A stretch of DNA of 64,000 nucleotides from JANRKF01 sp033763575 (GTDB taxonomy: Bacteria; Pseudomonadota; Alphaproteobacteria; Rickettsiales; SXRF01). The position numbers and the translations under genes were made by a program. Below the pieces are notes generated by a model. It was not told the origin of the DNA, ran no database searches, and worked only from the letters and a program-made list of their open reading frames with translations. Of this stretch, positions 59,201-64,000 are shown piece after piece; the first letter of the stretch is position 1; each line of letters starts with the position of its first letter. The stretch lies in NCBI GenBank assembly GCA_033763575.1, contig JANRKF010000026.1, positions 118,567 through 182,566 of the forward strand. Reading direction: 5' to 3'.

Positions 59201-60475
59201 GTGGTGATGTCACGGACCTGCGAAATCGTATTGCGTGATGAAAACAACCGCGAACGCGCCCGCTTCAAAGTGCCGTACGGCGCACGCCTGCTCACTAAAG
59301 AAGGCGATAAGGTGAAAAAAGGCGACAAGCTCGCCGATTGGGATCCGTTTACACTCCCGATCATCACCGAGCGTCCCGGTATCGCCCATTACCGCGACAT
59401 GGTGGAAGGCGTATCGCTTCGCGAAGTGATGGACGAAGCGACCGGCATCTCCAACAAAACGGTGACCGACTGGCGTCAGCAAACCCGTGGTGCCGATCTG
59501 AAACCGCGTGTGGCGCTGCGCGATAAAAAAGGCGACATCATCACGCTGGCCAACGGCCTGGAAGCGCGTTATTTCCTGCCGGTGGGCGCGATTCTTTCGG
59601 TGACCGACGGTCAGGAAGTGCATGCCGGTGACGTGCTGGCGCGTATCCCGCGTGAATCTTCGAAAACCCACGATATTACGGGCGGCCTGCCACGCGTGGC
59701 CGAGCTGTTCGAAGCACGCAAACCGAAAGACCATGCGATCATTTCCGAAATCGAAGGTCAAATCGAATTCGGCAAGGATTATAAAAACAAACGCCGCGTG
59801 ATCGTCCGCTCGAAAGATGCCGATCTCGAACCGGTCGAGTATATGATCCCGAAAGGCAAGCATATCACGGTGCAGGAAGGCGATTATGTCCAGAAGGGCG
59901 ACCTTCTCATGGACGGTAATCCGGTGCCGCATGACATCCTGAAGGTGATGGGCGTTGAGGCGCTCGCACGCTACATGGTGACCGAAGTGCAGCAGGTATA
60001 CCGCCTGCAGGGTGTGACGATCAACGATAAGCATATCGAAGTGATCGTGCGCCAGATGCTGCAAAAAGTCGAAATCGACAATGCGGGCGAGACCACGTTC
60101 CTCGCCGGCGAGCAGGTCGACCGCGAAGAGTTTGATGCGGTGAATGCCAAAACGCTGGGCGAGGGCTACAAGGCGGCCACCGCGTCCCACGTGTTGCAGG
60201 GTATCACCAAAGCCAGCTTGCAAACGCATAGCTTCATTTCGGCGGCATCGTTCCAGGAAACCACGCGTGTGCTCACCGAAGCAGCCGTGGCAGGTAAAAT
60301 CGACGAGCTGTCGGGCCTCAAGGAAAACGTCATCGTCGGCCGCCTGATTCCGGCCGGTACCGGTGCGGCGGTAATGCGCCTGCGTAAAGTGGCGCATGAT
60401 CGCGAAAAGCAATCGGCCATCGAAGGCGATGCCGGGAATGATAATCCCGAATCGCTTGCCCCGACTGGCAGCTAA
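56282..60475 (+). CDS. rpoC: DNA-directed RNA polymerase subunit beta'
   Basis: The 1,397-aa beta-prime subunit. The N-terminal zinc site is [20 protein letters not shown] near residues 72-88, followed by the clamp and DNA-binding segments [20 protein letters not shown]. The catalytic magnesium loop [17 protein letters not shown] has the three Asp residues, and the bridge helix and trigger loop ([29 protein letters not shown]) are intact. The second zinc cluster is [19 protein letters not shown]. A rho-independent hairpin follows the stop. No inteins or large insertions are seen. Confidence 0.97.
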   Translation: [1397 protein letters not shown]

Positions 60476-60481
60476 AATAAA

Positions 60482-60508
60482 AGAGCCCGGCTAACCACCG
60501 GGCTCTTT
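60482..60508 (+). terminator. Terminator after rpoC
   Basis: AGAGCCCGG-CTAACCA-CCGGGCTCT is a perfect nine-base stem followed by TT and preceded by AAAA. The T-run is short, so it may be partial; rlmB starts 14 bases later on the same strand. Confidence 0.7.
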
Positions 60509-60521
60509 AAGTATCATATCT

Positions 60522-61292
60522 ATGAAACATCCTCCCAAGGCCGCCCACTTCCTTTTCGGTACGCATGCCTGTCTGGCGGCGATTGAAAACCCGTTGCGCA
60601 AAATCAAACGCGTGCTTACGACCAAACAGGCGCAGGACGAGCTTGGGCTGCATGCGACGCAGCTGGTGGACGGCAAGAAGCTCGAATCGCTCCTGCCACC
60701 CGGTGCGGTGCATCAGGGTATTGCCATTGAATGCGAGCCATTACGGCAACCTTCACTTGCCGAGTGGTTGCAAGAAGTCCCTCTCCCGCCACAGGAAGAA
60801 TCTGCGGCTTCCCTCTCCCGCGTGCGGGAGAGGGGTAGGAGAGAGGGTGTACTTATCCTCGACCAGGTGACGGACCCGCATAATGTCGGCGCGATCCTGC
60901 GTTCCGCCGCTGCGTTCGATATTGGCGCGGTCATCGCCACCGACCGCCACGCCCCTACGGAAACCGGCGTCATGGCAAAAACCGCGAGCGGCGCGATGGA
61001 GATGGTGCCATATATCATGGTCGGCAATCTGGTGCAGGCGATCGGGCAGATCAAAAAATCCGGCTACTGGATTTACGGGCTGGACGGTGAGGCAACCAAA
61101 GGCATTCACGAGGTCAGATTCGATGCCAAAACGGCGCTGGTGATGGGTGCGGAAGGCAAGGGCCTCCGGCGCCTCACCGCCGAGCATTGCGACATGTTGG
61201 TAAAGTTGCCGATGAGCGACCGCATGGAAAGCCTGAACGTCTCCAATGCGGCGGCCATTGCGATGTATGAGTTGTTTAAATCCCCGCACTAG
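60522..61292 (+). CDS. rlmB: 23S rRNA (guanosine-2'-O)-methyltransferase RlmB
   Basis: A 256-aa SpoU/TrmH-family enzyme expected to methylate G2251 of 23S rRNA. The N-terminal substrate-binding domain shows FLFGTHACLAAIENPLRKIK. The knotted SAM domain has motif 1 LDQVTDPHNVGAILRSAAAF, motif 2 ALVMGAEGKGL and motif 3 PMSDRMESLNVSNAAAIAMY. Between the domains, residues about 86-109 (including S-L-S-R-V-R-E-R-G-R-R-E-G) come from a type D palindrome. The last two residues and the stop codon lie in the type H repeat that follows. Both changes are in tolerant places, so function is likely kept. Confidence 0.93.
   Translation: MKHPPKAAHFLFGTHACLAAIENPLRKIKRVLTTKQAQDELGLHATQLVDGKKLESLLPPGAVHQGIAIECEPLRQPSLAEWLQEVPLPPQEESAASLSRVRERGRREGVLILDQVTDPHNVGAILRSAAAFDIGAVIATDRHAPTETGVMAKTASGAMEMVPYIMVGNLVQAIGQIKKSGYWIYGLDGEATKGIHEVRFDAKTALVMGAEGKGLRRLTAEHCDMLVKLPMSDRMESLNVSNAAAIAMYELFKSPH
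60778..60847 (+). repeat. Type D palindrome inside rlmB
   Basis: CCCTCTCCCGC-GT-GCGGGAGAGGG (60811-60835) is a perfect stem, with outer TCCCTCTCCCGCC and GAGAGAGGGT. It is read in frame in the linker between the two RlmB domains. Related sequences lie in cca (9724-9763) and inside the fold-back at 20967-21124. Confidence 0.8.
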
Positions 61293-61356
61293 TTGCGGGG
61301 TCTGGTATTAGTCAGTGAGCCGGACCCCGCAATGCGCTTTGCTTATGCGGGGATTT
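61280..61356. repeat. Type H palindrome pair between convergent rlmB and nusG
   Basis: TCCCCGCACTAGTTGCGGGG TCTGG and CCGGACCCCGCAATGCGCTT TGCTTATGCGGGGA are inverted copies. It supplies the rlmB stop (TAG) and ends two bases before the nusG stop. It may serve as a two-way terminator, although it lacks T-runs. Confidence 0.75.
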
Positions 61357-61358
61357 GT

Positions 61359-61901
61359 TTAAGACTCAACCTTCTCCACCTGGCCGTATTCCAGATCGAC
61401 CGGGGTGGCGCGGCCAAAGATCGATACCGATACTTTGACGCGTTGTTTTTCCTCTTCCACGCCTTCGATGAGTCCGACGAACGACTCGAACGGACCTTCG
61501 GTGATTTTCACCTGCTCGCCGATCTCGAAGGTGATGGTGGAGCGGCTTGGCGCCACGCCGTCACGCACTTGCGCGAAGATGGATTCGGCTTCTTTTTCGG
61601 TGATCGGCACCGGGCGTCCGCCCTTGCCGCCGCCTAAGAACCCGGTCACTTTCGCGGTGTTTTTCACCATGTGCCAGGTGGCGTCGGTCAGTTCCATTTT
61701 CACCAGCACATAGCCGGGGAAAAATTTGCGCTCGGCCTGCATTTTCTTGCCGCGGCGAACCTCGGTCACCTCTTCGGTGGGAACGACCACGTCGTCAATA
61801 AGGGAGACGAGGCCTTTTTGCACCGTCTGCTCTTTGATCGATTGCGCGACCTTTTTTTCAAACCCGGAGTGCGCCTGCACGATATACCAGCGTTGTGCCA
61901 T
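61359..61901 (-). CDS. nusG: Transcription termination/antitermination protein NusG
   Basis: NusG binds RNA polymerase to aid processivity and couples to Rho and ribosomes. The 180-aa product has the NGN domain (QRWYIVQAHSGFEKKVAQSI, ERKFFPGYVLVKMELTDATW, VTGFLGGG) and the C-terminal KOW domain (GEQVKITEGPFESFVGLIEG). It follows secE by 16 bases on the minus strand. In most bacteria secE-nusG leads directly into rplK on the same strand; here it runs the opposite way and ends at a repeat. Confidence 0.96.
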   Translation of the reverse strand: MAQRWYIVQAHSGFEKKVAQSIKEQTVQKGLVSLIDDVVVPTEEVTEVRRGKKMQAERKFFPGYVLVKMELTDATWHMVKNTAKVTGFLGGGKGGRPVPITEKEAESIFAQVRDGVAPSRSTITFEIGEQVKITEGPFESFVGLIEGVEEEKQRVKVSVSIFGRATPVDLEYGQVEKVES

Positions 61902-61917
61902 GTTTATTATTTCCTTC

Positions 61918-62100
61918 TTATAAACCTAAAATTACGCGGATGAGTTGGCTCACCGCAAAATCAATCATGATGAAAAAGAACGCTGCAATCGCGACCATCA
62001 CCAGCACCATAGCGGTGGAAACCATCGTTTCCTTGCGGCTCGGCCAGGTGATTTTACCGGCCTCAGAACGGACTTCTCGGACAAATTTCGCGGGGTTCAT
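61918..62100 (-). CDS. secE: Preprotein translocase subunit SecE
   Basis: The 60-aa form of SecE typical of alphaproteobacteria: a short amphipathic N-terminus with VREVRSEAGKITWPSRKET (the conserved TWPSRKE motif) and one membrane helix (VSTAMVLVMVAIAAFFFIMI). It stabilises SecY in the inner membrane. It is the first gene of a minus-strand pair with nusG. The tRNA-Trp gene upstream faces the other way, unlike the usual trpT-secE order. Confidence 0.95.
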   Translation of the reverse strand: MNPAKFVREVRSEAGKITWPSRKETMVSTAMVLVMVAIAAFFFIMIDFAVSQLIRVILGL

Positions 62101-62221
62101 GAGTGCGCTTGCTTTCTATTTGAATAAGGGGGAGGAGCGTTTTTATAGACGAGTTTTCTCTAAAAGCAAGGACTTTTACGTTGCATGCCGGGTTTTTTAG
62201 TATAAGAATCCCGGTTCCTGT

Positions 62222-62297
62222 AGGGGTGTAGCTCAGCTGGTAGAGCATCGGTCTCCAAAACCGAGGGCCGCAGGTTCGAATCCTGTCGCCCCTGCCA
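62222..62297 (+). tRNA. trpT: tRNA-Trp (anticodon CCA)
   Basis: A 76-base tRNA with CCA encoded. The acceptor stem AGGGGTG pairs with CGCCCCT (one G-T), the D arm is GCTCAGCTGGTAGAGC, the anticodon stem-loop TCGGT-CTCCAAA-ACCGA gives anticodon CCA, and the T arm is GCAGG-TTCGAAT-CCTGT. The discriminator is G. Its last 19 bases and the three that follow are repeated exactly at 62427-62448. Confidence 0.96.
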
Positions 62298-62448
62298 ATC
62301 ATAAGCGGGCTAGGGCCCGCTTATGATTGGCAAAAGTGATGGATAAGAACCGTGGTTCGACCATTTTCCAGCAGGAAAATGGGACGGCATTGCCGCCCGA
62401 AGGGCTAGGGCCAGGAGGCCCGAGTCAATCCTGTCGCCCCTGCCAATC
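62279..62448. repeat. Direct duplication of the tRNA-Trp 3' end with a palindromic insert
   Basis: The 22 bases AATCCTGTCGCCCCTGCCAA TC are present at 62279-62300 and again at 62427-62448. Between them lie a perfect hairpin (GCCAATCATAAGCGGGC...GCCCGCTTATGATTGGC, 62294-62332) and a second copy of the T-arm start (GGTTCGA, about 62353) that is separated from its own 3' end by palindromes: CCATTTTCC-AGCA-GGAAAATGG, then GGCATTGCC and GGGCTAGGGCC. The second copy ends at the dctA-like stop codon. Confidence 0.75.
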
Positions 62449-63762
62449 CTATGCCTTGTCCAACATTGCCTTGGCCTTAGCAATATCCAGCTGCTTTTCC
62501 CACTTGGCAACCGCCACGGTGGCGACGCCGTTGCCGATGAGGTTGGTGAGCACGCGGCCGGGCGCCACGATGCGGTCGATGGAAAACAGCATGGCCATGA
62601 CGATCGCCAGCTTGTCCGCAGGGAAGATGTTGAAAGTGCTGACGGTGGCGGCAAGCACCACGAACCCGCTGCCGAAGACGCCGGCGGCGCCTTTCGAGGT
62701 GACCATCAGGACCGCAAGGATGCTGAGCTGCTGCCACAGCGTCATCTCGACGCCGGTGCTGTGGCCGATGAAGATAGCGGCCAGCGCCAGGTACAGGGTG
62801 GTGCCGTCCAGGTTGAAGGAGTAGCCGGTGGGAATCACCATGCCGACGACCGGACGCTCGCAGCCGAGCTCGGTCAGGCGGTCGATCATGCGCGGCAGCA
62901 CGGTCTCAGACGAGGCGGTGCCGAAGGCAATGGCGATTTCCTCGCGGAGATAGCGGATGAATTTAAACAGGCTCAGGCCGCAATAGAGGCGCATGATCGC
63001 GCCCATGACGACGACGATGAAGAAGACGCACGAGCCTAGGAAAAGCAGCGCGAACATGCCGAGGTCGCGGAAGGTGCCGAAGCCAAATTTGCTCACCGAA
63101 TAGGCCACCGCGCCGAACACGCCGATGGGCGCGACTTTTACGATGATGCCCACGATGTTGAAGATGATTTTGGAGAAGGCCTCCACGCCCTTCACGGCGG
63201 GCTTGGCTTTCGCAGGGCCGGTCATCATGACACCAGCCGATACCAGCAACGCGATCAGGAGCACCTGCAGGATGTTGCCTTCGGTGAAGGCGCTGACGAA
63301 GGTATGCGGGATAATGGCCATAAGGAATTCACCGGTGGTGGCCATATGGGTTCCGGCCTTTTCCTGAACGGCGGCAATGGTCGACGGATCGAGATCGCTG
63401 CCGGAAAGCGCCATCGGCCCGGTCATATTGATGAGATGGGCGGCGAGAAGGCCGACCACCAATGCAATGGTGGTGACGACCTCGAAATAGATGAGCGCCT
63501 TGACGCCGACGCGTCCGGCATGGCGGAGATTTTCAACGCCGGCGACTCCGGTGACGATGGTGCAGAAAATGATCGGCCCGATGATCATTTTAATGAGGTT
63601 GATGAATGCATCGCCCAGCAGTTTCAGGCTGTCACCGTATTCCGGGAACGCCCGCCCTACCAGCGTGCCAAGCACCATGGCAATCAGTACCTGCGCGAAT
63701 AAGCCGGGATACCAGTTCTTCTTTTTGGAAGGTATTTTGACGTCAGGGGCGATAGAGCTCAT
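62449..63762 (-). CDS. Dicarboxylate/amino acid:cation symporter (DAACS family)
   Basis: A 437-aa member of the GltP/DctA family that takes up glutamate, aspartate or C4-dicarboxylates with protons or sodium. It has about eight helices, the first re-entrant loop AFGTASSETVLPRM, the NMDGT-like TM7 block PTGYSFNLDGTTLYL, and the second loop MVTSKGAAGVFGSGFVVLA. The TSKGAAGV form is near DctA, but the substrate cannot be fixed. It lies where secE/tRNA-Trp would normally meet tuf, so it interrupts a conserved arrangement. Its stop codon abuts the duplicated tRNA end. Confidence 0.9.
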   Translation of the reverse strand: MSSIAPDVKIPSKKKNWYPGLFAQVLIAMVLGTLVGRAFPEYGDSLKLLGDAFINLIKMIIGPIIFCTIVTGVAGVENLRHAGRVGVKALIYFEVVTTIALVVGLLAAHLINMTGPMALSGSDLDPSTIAAVQEKAGTHMATTGEFLMAIIPHTFVSAFTEGNILQVLLIALLVSAGVMMTGPAKAKPAVKGVEAFSKIIFNIVGIIVKVAPIGVFGAVAYSVSKFGFGTFRDLGMFALLFLGSCVFFIVVVMGAIMRLYCGLSLFKFIRYLREEIAIAFGTASSETVLPRMIDRLTELGCERPVVGMVIPTGYSFNLDGTTLYLALAAIFIGHSTGVEMTLWQQLSILAVLMVTSKGAAGVFGSGFVVLAATVSTFNIFPADKLAIVMAMLFSIDRIVAPGRVLTNLIGNGVATVAVAKWEKQLDIAKAKAMLDKA

Positions 63763-63804
63763 AAGAATCCTTTCGTTAGGGCAGTACTTTTATAACGAAG
63801 GACG

Positions 63805-63837
63805 AAAAAAAAGCCAGAGTTTATCTGGCTTTTTTTT
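63805..63837. terminator. Bidirectional terminator between tuf and the DAACS symporter gene
   Basis: AAAAAAAA-GCCAGA-GTTTA-TCTGGC-TTTTTTTT. The stem is perfect and has A- and T-runs on both sides, so it can stop transcription of tuf (minus strand) and anything approaching from the other side. Confidence 0.85.
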
Positions 63838-63858
63838 GTCCGAAAATGCTGCAGTGCA

Positions 63859-64000
<142 letters not shown>

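Noticed and set aside
59210..60412. A 400-codon minus-strand frame opposite rpoC
   Set aside because: Antisense to a core RNA polymerase gene with intact motifs; the composition is that of a shadow frame.
63781..63858. An additional small gene between tuf and the symporter
   Set aside because: The segment is a clear bidirectional terminator and its flanks.

Overview
The window is a stretch of core chromosome from an alphaproteobacterium. The evidence is gene content and order: PPDK/PEPS regulator-aroE-coaE-dnaQ, secB next to a Tim44-domain protein, mltA and an Smr protein, DUF6111-cca, pmbA-DUF374-waaA-lpxK-lpxL, rpsF-rpsR-DUF2232-rplI and fabD-fabG-acpP-fabF-mltG. The DNA is moderately GC-rich with few long gaps, and genes often overlap as ATGA or TGATG. 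I cannot name an order or genus. I see no CRISPR array, insertion sequence or phage.

Layout. 1-9968: PPDK/PEPS regulator (5' cut), aroE, coaE, dnaQ, an OmpA-type lipoprotein-like envelope protein and secB on the other strand, then a tight run tim44-mltA-smr-response regulator-sensor kinase-DUF6111-cca. 9931-14072: phoB, yciB, purD, xseA. 14180-19274 (minus): lipid A/Kdo genes lpxL, lpxK, waaA, a DUF374 acyltransferase and pmbA. 19391-22512: a small membrane protein with a TAXI-type binding protein, a 720-base repeat-filled gap, and ribA. 22588-27103: winged-helix regulator, rlmN, an MHS transporter, a small membrane protein, and a ferredoxin-NADP reductase-like enzyme. 27186-34028: beta-oxidation genes (thiolase, FadN-like protein, acyl-CoA dehydrogenase) around a DUF475 membrane protein. 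34067-38873 (minus): EI24 protein, SDR, purF, cvpA, radA. 38919-40757: a MetH half-protein. 40754-42990 (minus): rplI, DUF2232, rpsR, rpsF. 43244-47892: fatty-acid synthesis genes and mltG. 48128-49613: a poly-G-containing gene and folD. 49810-60475: rplKAJL-rpoBC. 60522-64000: rlmB, then nusG and secE on the minus strand, tRNA-Trp on the plus strand, a DAACS symporter, and the 3' end of tuf.

The most striking thing is a dense population of small palindromic or fold-back repeats of at least eight kinds. They fill most intergenic gaps, supply stop codons or C-terminal codons to several genes, and lie in frame inside rlmN, an acyl-CoA dehydrogenase, cca (twice), rlmB, xseA, and probably smr and the ferredoxin-NADP reductase gene. 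This recalls the Rickettsia palindromic elements, but I could not match any family by search. Other points to check: an 11-G tract that would switch a 207-aa gene off with any one-base slip, a methionine synthase that stops exactly at a module boundary, an AT-rich block inside aroE, duplication of the tRNA-Trp 3' end, and the breakup of the usual tuf-trpT-secE-nusG-rplK order.
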